Source of the DNA: an uncultured beta proteobacterium
Lineage (GTDB): Bacteria; Pseudomonadota; Gammaproteobacteria; Burkholderiales; SG8-41
DNA: 46,451 nt
Direction of reading: 5' to 3'
NCBI GenBank assembly: GCA_902825845.1
Contig: CADECM010000042.1
Span: 1-46,451, forward strand
Shown here one piece after another: positions 32,113 through 41,767 of the stretch. The notes below the pieces were generated by a model that was not told the origin of the DNA, did not search any database, and worked only from the letters and a program-made list of their open reading frames with translations. Both the position numbers and the translations under genes were made by a program. Numbering within the stretch: the first letter of the stretch is position 1; each line of letters begins with the position of its first letter.

Positions 32113-32664
32113 ATGGAATCCGTATCGACCCTGATGGACGGTGAACTCAATGTGGACGAGGCTGAGGGGGCAATCGCGCGCCTGAAGTCCGACACGGCCT
32201 TGCGCGAGCACTGGGATAGCTATCACTTGATTGGCGACGTGATGCGCGGCGGCGTCGCGGGCACCCCGGGCTTTGGCACGCGATTCAGCGAGCGTCTGGC
32301 ACTGGAGCCGACGGTGCTGGCACCGCGGTCTCGCGCGGCGCGCGGATCAGGGCGCATCCTGCAGCGGTTCGCATTGCCCGCGGTCGCTTCGGCCGCTGCG
32401 ATTGCGGTGGTTGGCTGGATGTTGGTGGGCACGGCGCCCACTCAGGATGTGACGGCCGGGCCCGTGGCAGTGGTCCCCGCGCCCGTCGCCGCGCCGCAGG
32501 CGCTAAGCGCGGTGAAGCCGGATGCTTCGCAGCCGTTGTTGCCGGAACTGGTATCGTCGGAGCCTGTGCAGGATTACATGCTCGCGCATCAGGGTATTTC
32601 GCCCACCACCGCGATTCAGGGCGTGGCGCCCTATATCCGCACCGTTTCCAGCAACGGCGAATAA
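32113..32664 (+). CDS. rseA: Anti-sigma-E factor RseA
   Basis: The 183-residue inner membrane protein has a cytoplasmic anti-sigma domain (about 1-60; ESVSTLMDGELNVDEAE is the usual opening), one transmembrane helix (about 86-106) and a periplasmic tail that binds RseB. It holds RpoE inactive until cut by regulated proteolysis. ATG 32113 is preferred because AGGAGA precedes it and it abuts the rpoE stop. The length matches betaproteobacterial RseA. Confidence 0.9.
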   Translation: MESVSTLMDGELNVDEAEGAIARLKSDTALREHWDSYHLIGDVMRGGVAGTPGFGTRFSERLALEPTVLAPRSRAARGSGRILQRFALPAVASAAAIAVVGWMLVGTAPTQDVTAGPVAVVPAPVAAPQALSAVKPDASQPLLPELVSSEPVQDYMLAHQGISPTTAIQGVAPYIRTVSSNGE

Positions 32665-32714
32665 GCTGATTGTCTTCCCCGTACTGTTTTGGCCTGTCCC
32701 ATAAAAAACTGAAC

Positions 32715-33707
32715 ATGAAATTCTGGCTGGCTGCCGCCGCGATGATCGCGGCGCTTGACGTATGCGCGCAGGACAGCGCGCCGGACGAGGCACTGGAATG
32801 GCTCAAGAAGATTGCCGATTCCGCACGCACTGTCAGCTACTCGGGTACTTTTGTGTATCAGCATGGACGCAAGGTCGAAACGTCAAGCGTGGTTCACTAT
32901 GTAAATCAGGCGGGCGGTGTGTTCGAGAGGCTGGAAACCCTCGATGGCCCGCCACGGGAAGTGGTGCGTGCCAATGATCACGTGACGGCCTATATTCCCG
33001 ATGCGAAAGCGGTGCTGGTCGAGCGCCGCAGTACGCGCCACTTGCCGGTGATGCTGCCGGAAAATCTGTCCGATCTGAAGCAGTTATACAACGTGACCAA
33101 ACTGGCCACGGGGCGCATGGGTGGATTTGACTGCCTGTGGATCAGTGTCATGCCCAAGGACACGCTCCGTTATGGCCGCAAGTTTTGTGCGGAACTGGGT
33201 TCCGCCCTGCCGCTGCGCGCGCAGGTTTTTAACGAGCGCAAGGAAGTTATTGAATCATTTGGGTTTTCTCAGTTGTCCCTGGGTGGAAAGTTCAATCGCG
33301 ACCAAGTGGCATCGCGCTATGAGGGGCGTGCGCGCGCGCAAAAATGGCGCGTGGACCGCTCGGCGCTGGATGTAGTGGAGCAGGCTACGGACACCGGCTG
33401 GATAGCCACGAACCTGCCAGTGGGGTTTCGCAAATCCATGGAGGTCAAACGCACCATCGTCGGGCGACCGCTGGCCTTGCCGCATCTGGTGTATTCCGAT
33501 GGGTTGGCGGCCATATCGGTATTTGTCGAACCAAAGCTGCGTGAACTCTCCGGCAGACCCTTGACACGCCAGGGTGCCGTGCATATTTATAAGCGAGTCT
33601 ACGGGGAATATATCGTGACGGTGTTGGGCGAGGCGCCGGCCGCTACGATCATGCAGATCGCGAATTCGATGGAACTGCGGAATGCGGCAAGTGCATTCCC
33701 GAAATGA
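32715..33707 (+). CDS. rseB: MucB/RseB family periplasmic regulator
   Basis: The 330-residue secreted protein (signal peptide about 1-18, MKFWLAAAAMIAALDVCA) has the MucB/RseB N-terminal domain with TVSYSGTFVYQHGRKVETSS and the C-terminal domain ending GEYIVTVLGEAPAATIMQIA. RseB shields RseA from cleavage and senses mislocalised envelope components. ATG 32715 gives a proper signal peptide, while the upstream in-frame start lacks one. It follows rseA by 50 bases, in the standard order. Confidence 0.93.
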   Translation: MKFWLAAAAMIAALDVCAQDSAPDEALEWLKKIADSARTVSYSGTFVYQHGRKVETSSVVHYVNQAGGVFERLETLDGPPREVVRANDHVTAYIPDAKAVLVERRSTRHLPVMLPENLSDLKQLYNVTKLATGRMGGFDCLWISVMPKDTLRYGRKFCAELGSALPLRAQVFNERKEVIESFGFSQLSLGGKFNRDQVASRYEGRARAQKWRVDRSALDVVEQATDTGWIATNLPVGFRKSMEVKRTIVGRPLALPHLVYSDGLAAISVFVEPKLRELSGRPLTRQGAVHIYKRVYGEYIVTVLGEAPAATIMQIANSMELRNAASAFPK

Positions 33708-33737
33708 TTACCTAGAACTTCAGGAACAGGAGCGTTC

Positions 33738-35138
33738 ATGCTGAGACGGGCGTTTGTATTCTTGTGTGCGGTGTTGCCCCTGGTGGCGACAGCGCAGTTG
33801 CCGGACTTTACGGAACTGGTGGAAAAACAGGGGCCGGCCGTGGTCAATATCAGCACAACGCAATCCTCTGCCCGCAGCCCGCTGGCCCAGCAGTTGCCCA
33901 ATGTGCCTGAGGATGACCCATTCTTCGAATTTTTTCGCCGTTTCATGCCGAATCAGCCCGGCGGTCCGCGGGATTTCCAGGCGCAGTCGCTGGGATCGGG
34001 ATTCGTGATCAGTGGCGACGGCTATATTCTCACCAATGCGCACGTGGTGCAGACGGCCGACGAGATTACCGTGCGACTGACTGACAAGCGGGAGTTCAAG
34101 GCCAAAGTTATTGGCTCCGACCGGCGGACCGACGTGGCGCTGATCAAGATCGAAGCCAGCGGGTTGCCGGTGGTCAAGTTTGGCGAACCGTCGCGGCTGA
34201 AGGTGGGCGAATGGGTGGTGGCCATCGGTTCGCCGTTTGGATTCGACAACACAGTGACGGCCGGGATTGTCAGCGCCAAGGGCCGCTCGCTGCCGCAGGA
34301 AAACTTTGTCCCGTTTATTCAGACGGACGTGGCGGTCAATCCGGGCAATTCCGGCGGGCCGCTGTTCAATATGCGAGGCGAAGTGGTGGGCATCAACTCG
34401 CAAATTTACAGCCGCACTGGCGGGTTTATGGGACTGTCATTTGCCATTCCGATTGATGTGGCGAATGACATTGCAAGGCAGTTGCGTACCACGGGCAAAA
34501 TTACACGCGGCCGCATTGGCGTGGTGATTCAACCCCTGACCAAGGAACTTGCGGATGGGTTCGGCCTGCCCAAGCCGCAAGGCGCGCTCGTGAATTCGGT
34601 GGAAAAAGGCGGACCCGCCGAGAAATCCGGGATTGAGGCCGGCGACGTGATTCTGCGCTTTGATGGAAAGCCGGTAAACGCGTCCGACGACCTGCCGCGC
34701 ATCGTCGGCGGCACGCGGCCCGGCGCCAAAGTGACCGTGCAGCTATGGCGTAACAAGGCGTCCCGCGATGTGCAACTGGTGGTTGGTGAACTGGCAGACG
34801 ATGCACGCGCGCAGCGCGGCAGCGGCGGACGTGGCCAGAAGCCGCCGGCAGCGCCGACAGTATACGGGATGAGTCTTGCGGATCTCACTGACGCGCAGCG
34901 CCGGGAACTCAAGGTTGGCGGCGGCGTGCTGGTGGGCGAGGTTCAGGGCGCGGCGGCGCGGGCCGGCGTGCGCAAGGGCGACGTGATTCTCGCCGTCAAC
35001 AATCAGGACGTAAAGAGCGTGGAGCAGTTCAACCAACTCATGGGGCAGTTCGATAAGGGGCGTATTGTGGCGCTGCTGGTGCGCCGCGGCGCCAATTCGC
35101 TATACCTGCCGTTTCGGCTGGACCCGGGTGGAAACTAG
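33738..35138 (+). CDS. mucD: Do-family periplasmic serine protease (MucD/DegP)
   Basis: The 466-residue protein has a signal peptide (about 1-20), a trypsin-like domain with catalytic triad H102 (LTNAHVV), D132 (RRTDVALIKI) and S205 (NPGNSGGPLF), and two PDZ domains (about 260-350 and 375-460). It degrades or chaperones damaged envelope proteins. Its place after rpoE-rseA-rseB identifies it as MucD, which dampens sigma-E activity in pseudomonads. AGGAACAGGAG precedes the ATG. The following thioredoxin-fold gene starts right at its stop. Confidence 0.95.
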   Translation: MLRRAFVFLCAVLPLVATAQLPDFTELVEKQGPAVVNISTTQSSARSPLAQQLPNVPEDDPFFEFFRRFMPNQPGGPRDFQAQSLGSGFVISGDGYILTNAHVVQTADEITVRLTDKREFKAKVIGSDRRTDVALIKIEASGLPVVKFGEPSRLKVGEWVVAIGSPFGFDNTVTAGIVSAKGRSLPQENFVPFIQTDVAVNPGNSGGPLFNMRGEVVGINSQIYSRTGGFMGLSFAIPIDVANDIARQLRTTGKITRGRIGVVIQPLTKELADGFGLPKPQGALVNSVEKGGPAEKSGIEAGDVILRFDGKPVNASDDLPRIVGGTRPGAKVTVQLWRNKASRDVQLVVGELADDARAQRGSGGRGQKPPAAPTVYGMSLADLTDAQRRELKVGGGVLVGEVQGAAARAGVRKGDVILAVNNQDVKSVEQFNQLMGQFDKGRIVALLVRRGANSLYLPFRLDPGGN

Positions 35139-35396
35139 TTGAATGCGCAACTGATCGTTTACGCCCGGGCATATTGCCATCTCTGTGACGACTTGATCGC
35201 GGCCCTGCGCACCTTGCAGGGCCGCTTTGCATTCGAAATCAAGGTGGTGGATGTGGATGACGATGAGGCGCTTGTGAACCGCTTCGACGAACGTGTTCCG
35301 GTGCTTGTCGCATGGGAAAACGGGAGCGAGCGCGAGTTGTGCAACTATTTTCTGGATGAGCCCGCCGTTACTGCGTTCCTTACTGAAATGCGATAA
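35139..35396 (+). CDS. Glutaredoxin-family (DUF836-like) thiol protein
   Basis: The 85-residue protein has a thioredoxin fold with an active-site CxxC in YARAYCHLCDDL (C13, C16) and the conserved cis-proline region ERVPVLVAWENG. It probably handles disulfides in the cytoplasm. The only in-frame start before CxxC is TTG at 35139, directly after the mucD TAG with no gap; GGTGGA lies about eight bases upstream. This order, mucD-glutaredoxin-lepA, is common in Betaproteobacteria. Confidence 0.85.
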   Translation: MNAQLIVYARAYCHLCDDLIAALRTLQGRFAFEIKVVDVDDDEALVNRFDERVPVLVAWENGSERELCNYFLDEPAVTAFLTEMR

Positions 35397-35459
35397 AATA
35401 CAATCGATTACGTTACGCTTACTGAGGACTGGGGCGCCGGTGGTTGCGAGCGCCCCTTT
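35394..35459 (+). promoter_or_regulatory. lepA leader with -10 box and terminator-like hairpin
   Basis: TAAAAT (35394-35399) resembles a -10 box, with a poor -35. Downstream, GGGGCGC (35431-35437) and GCGCCCC (35450-35456) form a hairpin followed by TTTC. It may end the upstream operon or attenuate lepA; it lies 38 bases before the lepA ATG. Confidence 0.45.
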
Positions 35460-35496
35460 CTACATCAGCGCGCGGCAGCGGCTCTAGCAATGCACA

Positions 35497-37287
35497 ATGC
35501 AATATATACGCAATTTTTCTATCATCGCGCACATCGACCACGGCAAATCCACGCTGGCGGATCGCATTATTCAGCGTTGTGGCGGACTCTCGGATCGCGA
35601 AATGGAAGCGCAGGTGCTCGACTCGATGGACCTGGAGCGCGAGCGCGGCATTACCATCAAGGCGCAGACGGCGGCACTGCAGTACAAGGCCCGTGACGGC
35701 AAAACCTATCGTTTGAATCTGATCGATACGCCGGGGCATGTCGATTTTTCGTACGAAGTGTCGCGCTCGCTGGCGGCATGCGAAGGTGCATTGCTGGTGG
35801 TGGATGCGTCGCAGGGGGTGGAAGCGCAGACCGTGGCCAACTGCTACACCGCAATTGAGCAGGGCGTGGAAGTGGTGCCGGTGCTGAACAAGATGGACTT
35901 GCCGCAGGCCGATCCGCAGCGTGTCATTGGCGAAATCGAAGACATCATCGGCATTCCGGCGCAGGACGCGGTGGAGGTGAGCGCAAAAAGCGGCGCCGGT
36001 GTGGACGACGTGCTGGAAGCCATGATTGCGCGCGTGCCGCCGCCCAAGGGTGATCCGGCCAGGCCGCTGAAGGCGCTGATTGTCGATTCGTGGTTCGACA
36101 ACTACGTGGGCGTGGTCATGCTGGTGCGCGTGGTGGACGGCGAACTGCGCCCCAAAGATCGGTTGCAGTTCATGTCGACGCGAGCGGTGTATGGCTGCGA
36201 ATCGGTAGGAACCTTCACTCCCAAGTCCCGCGCCAAGGATAGCCTGTCTGCGGGCGAAGTCGGGTTTGTCATCGCCGGCATCAAGGAACTTCACGCCGCC
36301 AAGGTCGGCGATACCCTGACGCTGGAAACCCGTCCCGCCGCCGAGCCGTTGCCCGGCTTCAAGGAAATCAAACCGCAGGTGTTCGCCGGCCTGTATCCGG
36401 TGGAGTCAAGCGAATATGACGCGCTGCGCGATGCGTTGGAGAAACTGCACCTGAACGACGCTTCTTTGCGCTATGAACCGGAGTCATCCACGGCGCTGGG
36501 ATTTGGTTTTCGCTGTGGATTTCTCGGGCTGCTGCACATGGATATCGTGCAGGAGCGGCTGGAGCGCGAATATGGCATGTCGCTGATTACCACCGCGCCC
36601 ACCGTGGTCTATCAGGTTCTGCTATCGGGTGGCGAAGTGATCGAGATTGAAAATCCGTCGAAGTTACCGGATGCCTCGAAGGTTGAGGAAATCCGAGAGC
36701 CGATTATCAAGGCGTCGATACTGGTGCCGCAGGACTACGTGGGCGCGGTGATCACCCTCTGCATGCAAAAGCGCGGCGTGCAGCGCAACATGCAGTACCT
36801 GGGCCGCCAGGTGATGCTGACTTACGACATGCCGCTGAACGAAGTGGTGATGGATTTTTTCGACAAGCTGAAGTCGGTGTCGCGGGGTTACGCTTCGCTG
36901 GACTACGATTTTCTGGAGTATCGCGCCGGCGACATGATCAAGCTCGATATCCTGATCAATGGCGAAAAAGTGGATGCGCTGTCACTGATCGTGCATCGCG
37001 AAAATTCGCAGTACCGCGGCCGCGACCTGGTGACGCGCATGCGCGGCCTGATTCCGCGGCAGATGTTTGACATCGCCGTTCAGGCGGCCATCGGATCGCA
37101 TATTATTGCGCGCGAGACGGTGAAGGCATTGCGCAAGAACGTGCTTGCCAAGTGCTACGGCGGCGATATCACGCGCAAGCGCAAGCTGCTCGAAAAACAA
37201 AAGGCCGGCAAAAAACGCATGAAACAGGTGGGCAACGTGGAGATTCCGCAGGAAGCGTTTCTGGCCATTCTTCAGGTCGACAAGTAG
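35497..37287 (+). CDS. lepA: Elongation factor 4 (LepA)
   Basis: The 596-residue translational GTPase has the full EF4 layout: G domain with [10 protein letters not shown] and [14 protein letters not shown] (near 130), the EF-G-like domains, and the LepA-specific C-terminal domain ending [16 protein letters not shown]. It back-translocates or remodels stalled ribosomes. The start ATG 35497 ([16 protein letters not shown]) matches the family though no Shine-Dalgarno is clear. lepB follows 32 bases downstream. Confidence 0.97.
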   Translation: MQYIRNFSIIAHIDHGKSTLADRIIQRCGGLSDREMEAQVLDSMDLERERGITIKAQTAALQYKARDGKTYRLNLIDTPGHVDFSYEVSRSLAACEGALLVVDASQGVEAQTVANCYTAIEQGVEVVPVLNKMDLPQADPQRVIGEIEDIIGIPAQDAVEVSAKSGAGVDDVLEAMIARVPPPKGDPARPLKALIVDSWFDNYVGVVMLVRVVDGELRPKDRLQFMSTRAVYGCESVGTFTPKSRAKDSLSAGEVGFVIAGIKELHAAKVGDTLTLETRPAAEPLPGFKEIKPQVFAGLYPVESSEYDALRDALEKLHLNDASLRYEPESSTALGFGFRCGFLGLLHMDIVQERLEREYGMSLITTAPTVVYQVLLSGGEVIEIENPSKLPDASKVEEIREPIIKASILVPQDYVGAVITLCMQKRGVQRNMQYLGRQVMLTYDMPLNEVVMDFFDKLKSVSRGYASLDYDFLEYRAGDMIKLDILINGEKVDALSLIVHRENSQYRGRDLVTRMRGLIPRQMFDIAVQAAIGSHIIARETVKALRKNVLAKCYGGDITRKRKLLEKQKAGKKRMKQVGNVEIPQEAFLAILQVDK

Positions 37288-37319
37288 CGCGCGGACATTA
37301 CGGGGAAATTGGTGCGGCA

Positions 37320-38228
37320 ATGAATTTTGCGTTAATCATGTTTGTGCTGCTGGTGATCACCGGCGTCGTATCGCTGGCGGAGAGATACTTTTTCCGCCCC
37401 CGGCGCGAGTCCGCGGCGGCGGCGGCCGTCAGTTCGCTGGAGGCCCAGGCGGGGCGGCCCAGCGATGCGCGGGATGAGGAAAAGCTGCGGCAGACGCGTG
37501 ACTCGGTGCGCGAATCACACCTGCGTCAGCCGGCGTGGATTGAATATCCGGTAAGTTTCTTTCCCGTGATTCTGATCGTATTCCTGCTGCGTTCGTTTCT
37601 TGTGGAGCCGTTCAAAATTCCTTCGGGATCCATGCTGCCGACGCTGCTGATCGGCGATTTCATCCTGGTCAACAAGTACACGTACGGCATTCGCATCCCC
37701 ATTATCAACCGCAAAGTCGTGGCGCTGAACAATCCCCAGCGCGGGGACGTGATGGTTTTTCGCTATCCCGAAGACACCTCGCTGGACTATATCAAGCGTG
37801 TCGTGGGCGTCCCGGGCGACACCGTGGAGTATCGCGACAAGAAGTTGATTGTGAATGGCGTGGCGGCGCAACTCGCGCCGGCTCCCGACTACAATTATGT
37901 CGAGGGCAGTCTGAACTATGTTTCCGCGCAGCGCCAGCTGGAGACGTTTGCGCCCCGGAGCCATTCCATCCTGACGCAAAAGGATATGCCGACGGTGCAT
38001 CTGGGCGGCGTCAAGCAGTTTCCGTTCCGCGACAATTGTGTCTACAATGACAGTGGCTTCACCTGCAAGGTGCCGGAAGGTCATTACTTCATGATGGGCG
38101 ACAACCGCGACAGCAGCAGCGACAGCCGTTACTGGGGTTTCGTGCCGGACCGCAATATTGTCGGCAAGGCGTTTATGATCTGGTGGAATTTCGATGAGTT
38201 AAAGCGCATCGGAAGCGCCATCAATTGA
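37320..38228 (+). CDS. lepB: Signal peptidase I
   Basis: The 302-residue inner membrane protease removes signal peptides. Two transmembrane helices are seen (about 1-20 and 78-95). The catalytic serine is S104 in PSGSMLPTL and the general-base lysine is K159 in DYIKRVVGVPGD; the C-terminal GDNRDSSSDSRYWGFV is conserved. The start ATG 37320 comes after the lepA stop and gives the expected N-terminal helix MNFALIMFVLLVITG. The order lepA-lepB-DUF4845-rnc is classic. Confidence 0.96.
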   Translation: MNFALIMFVLLVITGVVSLAERYFFRPRRESAAAAAVSSLEAQAGRPSDARDEEKLRQTRDSVRESHLRQPAWIEYPVSFFPVILIVFLLRSFLVEPFKIPSGSMLPTLLIGDFILVNKYTYGIRIPIINRKVVALNNPQRGDVMVFRYPEDTSLDYIKRVVGVPGDTVEYRDKKLIVNGVAAQLAPAPDYNYVEGSLNYVSAQRQLETFAPRSHSILTQKDMPTVHLGGVKQFPFRDNCVYNDSGFTCKVPEGHYFMMGDNRDSSSDSRYWGFVPDRNIVGKAFMIWWNFDELKRIGSAIN

Positions 38229-38247
38229 GGACACAGGGGAGACTGCA

Positions 38248-38619
38248 ATGAACAGGGTGCTGGGCAGATCAGGGCAAGCCGGCTTGTCAATGTCGATATT
38301 TCTGTTGTGGTGCATTATTTTGGCGTTTGGCGCACTGCTCGCGTTCAAGCTCGGACCCGCGTATATGGAAGATATGACAATCAAGAAGCATTTCAATACG
38401 ATTGCCAAGGACGCTACCTTTGCCAGCGGTAGTCGCCGCGAGATCGAAAATGCCTTCGGTAGCCGCTCGCAGATTGACCGCATCGAAGCTATAACGCCCA
38501 AGGACATCGTGATTACCAAGGAAGCCAACGGGATCACGTTGAGTGCCAGCTACACCACGCGCATTCCCCTGTTTTACAACGTCAACGCGTGCCTGGACTT
38601 TAATCCGGCATCAAAATGA
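38248..38619 (+). CDS. DUF4845 domain-containing small membrane protein
   Basis: The 123-residue protein has one N-terminal transmembrane helix (about 14-35) after a short basic segment and a small periplasmic domain with KLGPAYMEDMTIKKHF, typical of DUF4845. Proteins of this family lie between lepB and rnc in most Betaproteobacteria; their role is unknown. GGGGAG precedes the ATG. Confidence 0.9.
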   Translation: MNRVLGRSGQAGLSMSIFLLWCIILAFGALLAFKLGPAYMEDMTIKKHFNTIAKDATFASGSRREIENAFGSRSQIDRIEAITPKDIVITKEANGITLSASYTTRIPLFYNVNACLDFNPASK

Positions 38620-38672
38620 GCGGTGCTGCCGGATTGCCGGGCGCATGGCCGGCGGGCGTCCGTTAGCCGCCG

Positions 38673-39344
38673 ATGCCGACTGACGCCATCCAGCGCAGTC
38701 TGGGCTACACGTTCAAGGATGAATCGTTGTTGCGCAGGGCGCTGACGCATCGCAGTCACAGCGCAAATCACAATGAACGTCTGGAGTTTCTCGGCGACAG
38801 TGTCGTGAACTGTGTCATCGCGCTCGCGCTGTATCGGAAGTTTCCGCAGTTGCCCGAAGGCGAACTGTCGCGCCTGCGCGCCAGTCTGGTCAGCCAACCC
38901 GCGCTGGCGGCGCTGGCCGAAGGTCTAGAACTCGGCCGTCATCTTGCGCTGGGAGAGGGTGAGCTGAAAAGTGGCGGCCGGCAGCGGCCATCCATCATGT
39001 CGGATACACTGGAAGCGGTGCTGGGCGCGGTATTGCTCGACGATGGATTCGAGGCGGTGCGCCGGGTGACCGAGGACATATTCAAAGTGCCGCTGGCCTC
39101 CATCAGTCCGCAGAGCGCAGGCAAGGATGCCAAGACTCGGTTGCAGGAGTTACTGCAAGGCGAACGACAGCCGCTGCCGCGCTATGCCGTGGTGGCGATT
39201 CGCGGCGAGGCGCATGAACAGGAATTCGAGGTCGAGTGTGTGATTGCGCACCTGAACATCCGTTGCACGGGCCGCGGCAGCAGCCGGCGTCGTGCCGAGC
39301 AGGGCGCAGCGCGCCTTGCTTATGAACTTGCGGGCGGGTCATGA
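38673..39344 (+). CDS. rnc: Ribonuclease III
   Basis: The 223-residue enzyme has the RNase III domain with signature NERLEFLGDSVVN (E38, D42) and a second acidic pair in DTLEAVLGAVLLDDG, plus a C-terminal double-stranded RNA-binding domain (about 150-220) ending RRRAEQGAARLAYEL. It cuts dsRNA in rRNA and mRNA maturation. It overlaps era by four bases (ATGA), showing coupled translation. Confidence 0.97.
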   Translation: MPTDAIQRSLGYTFKDESLLRRALTHRSHSANHNERLEFLGDSVVNCVIALALYRKFPQLPEGELSRLRASLVSQPALAALAEGLELGRHLALGEGELKSGGRQRPSIMSDTLEAVLGAVLLDDGFEAVRRVTEDIFKVPLASISPQSAGKDAKTRLQELLQGERQPLPRYAVVAIRGEAHEQEFEVECVIAHLNIRCTGRGSSRRRAEQGAARLAYELAGGS

Positions 39345-40231
39345 GCGATACGGCTTTGCGCAGTGGTTATGTCGCCATTGTGGGGCGGCCCAACGCTGGC
39401 AAGTCCACGTTGCTCAATGCGCTCATTGGACAAAAGATCAGCATTACGTCGCGCCGTCCGCAGACCACGCGTCAGAATATTCTGGGCATCGTCACGCGGG
39501 ACGACACGCAGGTGGTGTTTCTGGATACGCCCGGATTCCAGACCCAGTACCGGTCGGCGCTGACCATGGCCATGGAGCGCGGATTCAGAAACGCGCTGGC
39601 CACGGCCCATGCCGTACTGTGGCTGATGGACGCCACGGCACGCGAACATGTCGACAGCGAGCTGTATGAACGTCTCAAAGCGTGTCCGGGCGTAGTCATT
39701 GCCCTCAATAAGATTGATAAAATTTCCAATAAAAATCAGATACTTGAGTGTATCCAGCGGCTTGATGCGGCGTATCATCCGGCGGCGATTGTGCCGATAT
39801 CCGCGCAGCAGAAAATGCAACTGGATACGCTGCTGGATGCGCTTGCGCCCTTGCTGCCGCAACAGCCATTCCTGTTTCCGGCAAACGAAATCACCACCGC
39901 CACCGTGCGCACGCTTGCATCGGAAATGATCCGCGAAAAACTGTTTCGCCTGCTCGGTCAGGAATTGCCGTACTCGACGGCGGTGGAAATAGAATCCTTT
40001 GAAGAAAAGCCCGCACTGACGCGTATTGCAGCCGTCATCCTGGTGGATAAGCCTTCGCAGAAGGCGATTGTCATCGGCAAAGGCGGCGAAAAGCTCAAGG
40101 AAATCGGCACCACCGCGCGCAAGGAGATTGAAGTCCTGGTGGAGGGGAAGGTGTTTCTGCAATTGTTTGTCAAGGTCAGGCAATCGTGGGCGGATGACCG
40201 AAAGACCTTGAACCGCCTCGGATTGTCCTGA
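39341..40231 (+). CDS. era: GTPase Era
   Basis: The 296-residue protein has GRPNAGKST (Walker A, 15-23), DTPGFQ, NKIDKI (near 125) and a C-terminal KH domain (about 205-285, VIGKGGEKLKEIG). It binds 16S rRNA during 30S assembly. The NKID region uses AT-rich codons unlike the rest and contains AT motif copy 9. The start overlaps the rnc stop by four bases. Confidence 0.97.
   Translation: MSDTALRSGYVAIVGRPNAGKSTLLNALIGQKISITSRRPQTTRQNILGIVTRDDTQVVFLDTPGFQTQYRSALTMAMERGFRNALATAHAVLWLMDATAREHVDSELYERLKACPGVVIALNKIDKISNKNQILECIQRLDAAYHPAAIVPISAQQKMQLDTLLDALAPLLPQQPFLFPANEITTATVRTLASEMIREKLFRLLGQELPYSTAVEIESFEEKPALTRIAAVILVDKPSQKAIVIGKGGEKLKEIGTTARKEIEVLVEGKVFLQLFVKVRQSWADDRKTLNRLGLS
39734..39745 (+). 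promoter_or_regulatory. AT-rich IHF-like motif, copy 9 (coding)
   Basis: AATCAGATACTT followed by G lies inside era, right after the codons for NKIDKI. It is identical to copy 1 in the ThDP enzyme gene, which also encodes NQIL. Confidence 0.4.
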
Positions 40232-40246
40232 TTCGTATTACGCCCC

Positions 40247-40993
40247 ATGGCTTCCAGCAGCAGCATCCGGCACAGGGATCAGGCGGGCTATGTGCTGCAT
40301 AGCTACCCCTATCAGGAGACCAGCCTGATTGTGGAGGTGTTCACGCGCGAATTCGGACGCGTGGCCATGGTGGCCAAGGGCGCGAAACGGCCCCACTCGC
40401 CGCTGCGCAGCGTGCTGATGCCGTTTCATGCGCTGACACTCGACTGGTCCGGACGCGCGGAACTGAAAACCCTGCGCGGCGCTGAATGGCACGGCGCCTT
40501 CCGCCTGCTGGCCGGACGCGCGCTGATCTGCGGCTTTTATGTGAACGAGTTGCTGTTGAAGCTGTTGCACCGCGATGATCCGCACGATGCCTTGTTCGAT
40601 GCCTATGCCGTGACGCTGCAGGCATTGCACGACGCCGCGCGCGCGCGCGACCACGCCGTCGTGCTGCGCTGTTTTGAGAAACGCCTGTTGAGCGAGCTGG
40701 GCTATGGACTGATTCTGGATCGCGATGCCGAAACCCGTCAGCCACTGCTGGCGGAGGGGCGTTATCAGTACGTGCTTGACCGCGGTCCGGTTGTGCTGGA
40801 CCGCGGACCCGGCGCGGGTGGAAGCGGGTTAGAATTGCTGGGCCAGACGTTGATCGACATGCAGGACGACAACTATGCCTCGCCCATGACTCAGCAGCAG
40901 AGCAAGAGCCTGATGCGCGTACTGATCGGGCATTACCTGGGCGGCCAGACGCTGCACAGCCGGCAATTGCTGATTGACTTGCAGGACTTGTAA
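40247..40993 (+). CDS. recO: DNA repair protein RecO
   Basis: The 248-residue protein has the RecO N-terminal OB fold with GYVLHSYPYQETSLIVEVFTREFGR and the C-terminal helical domain. It helps load RecA through RecF/RecR. There is no zinc-finger cysteine set in the C-terminal part, as in many proteobacterial RecO. It follows era by 15 bases and precedes pdxJ by six. Confidence 0.95.
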   Translation: MASSSSIRHRDQAGYVLHSYPYQETSLIVEVFTREFGRVAMVAKGAKRPHSPLRSVLMPFHALTLDWSGRAELKTLRGAEWHGAFRLLAGRALICGFYVNELLLKLLHRDDPHDALFDAYAVTLQALHDAARARDHAVVLRCFEKRLLSELGYGLILDRDAETRQPLLAEGRYQYVLDRGPVVLDRGPGAGGSGLELLGQTLIDMQDDNYASPMTQQQSKSLMRVLIGHYLGGQTLHSRQLLIDLQDL

Positions 40994-40999
40994 GCGCCC

Positions 41000-41767
41000 A
41001 TGACCCGTCTCAGTGTTAATTTGAACAAAGTGGCCCTGCTGCGTAATTCGCGCGCGCTGGGCATTCCCGGCGTGGTTCACGCGGGTACGATCGCGCTGAA
41101 CGCAGGCGCGCGCGGCCTCACCGTTCATCCGCGCCCCGATGAGCGGCACATTCGTCCCCACGATGTGTTCGAACTCGCCGACCTGGTGCGCTCGTTTGCC
41201 GATGTCGAATACAACATCGAAGGCAACCCCTTCGAAAATCTGCTCGACTACGCGCGCAATGTGCGCCCGCACCAATGCACGCTGGTACCCGACGATCCCG
41301 GGCAATTCACCTCGGATCACGGCTGGGATCTTTCGCCCGGCGCGCGCGATGTGGCGCGCCTGAAACCGGTGATCGTGGAACTGCGGGCGCTGGGCATACG
41401 CGTCAGTCTGTTCATGGATGCCGTGCCGTCCAGCATGGCGCTGGCGGCGACGACGGGCGCGGATTGCGTCGAACTTTATACCGAGCCGTACGCGAAGGCC
41501 TTTGGAACACCGGCGCAAGCGGCCGTTCTCGATCGTTTTGCGGCTGCGGCAGCCGCCGCGCGCCAGGCCGGGTTGCTGGTCAATGCCGGCCACGATTTGA
41601 ATCGTGCCAATCTGGCGCCCTTGCTGCTTGCGGCAGATCCGGTGGCCGAAGTGTCGATCGGCCATGCGTTGATCGCGGACGCGCTGGAGTCGGGACTGTC
41701 CGCCACCGTGCATGAGTACCTCGCGGCCATCAATCGGGCAGCCGAAGCCCGCGCGCTCATCCGATGA
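41000..41767 (+). CDS. pdxJ: Pyridoxine 5'-phosphate synthase
   Basis: The 255-residue TIM-barrel enzyme condenses 3-amino-1-hydroxyacetone phosphate and deoxyxylulose phosphate to pyridoxine 5'-phosphate. Hallmarks are LSVNLNKVALLRNSR, AGARGLTVHPRPDERHI, EFNIEGNP-like EYNIEGNP, CTLVPD, and VNAGHDLNRANL. Its stop overlaps the acpS start by four bases. Confidence 0.97.
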   Translation: MTRLSVNLNKVALLRNSRALGIPGVVHAGTIALNAGARGLTVHPRPDERHIRPHDVFELADLVRSFADVEYNIEGNPFENLLDYARNVRPHQCTLVPDDPGQFTSDHGWDLSPGARDVARLKPVIVELRALGIRVSLFMDAVPSSMALAATTGADCVELYTEPYAKAFGTPAQAAVLDRFAAAAAAARQAGLLVNAGHDLNRANLAPLLLAADPVAEVSIGHALIADALESGLSATVHEYLAAINRAAEARALIR

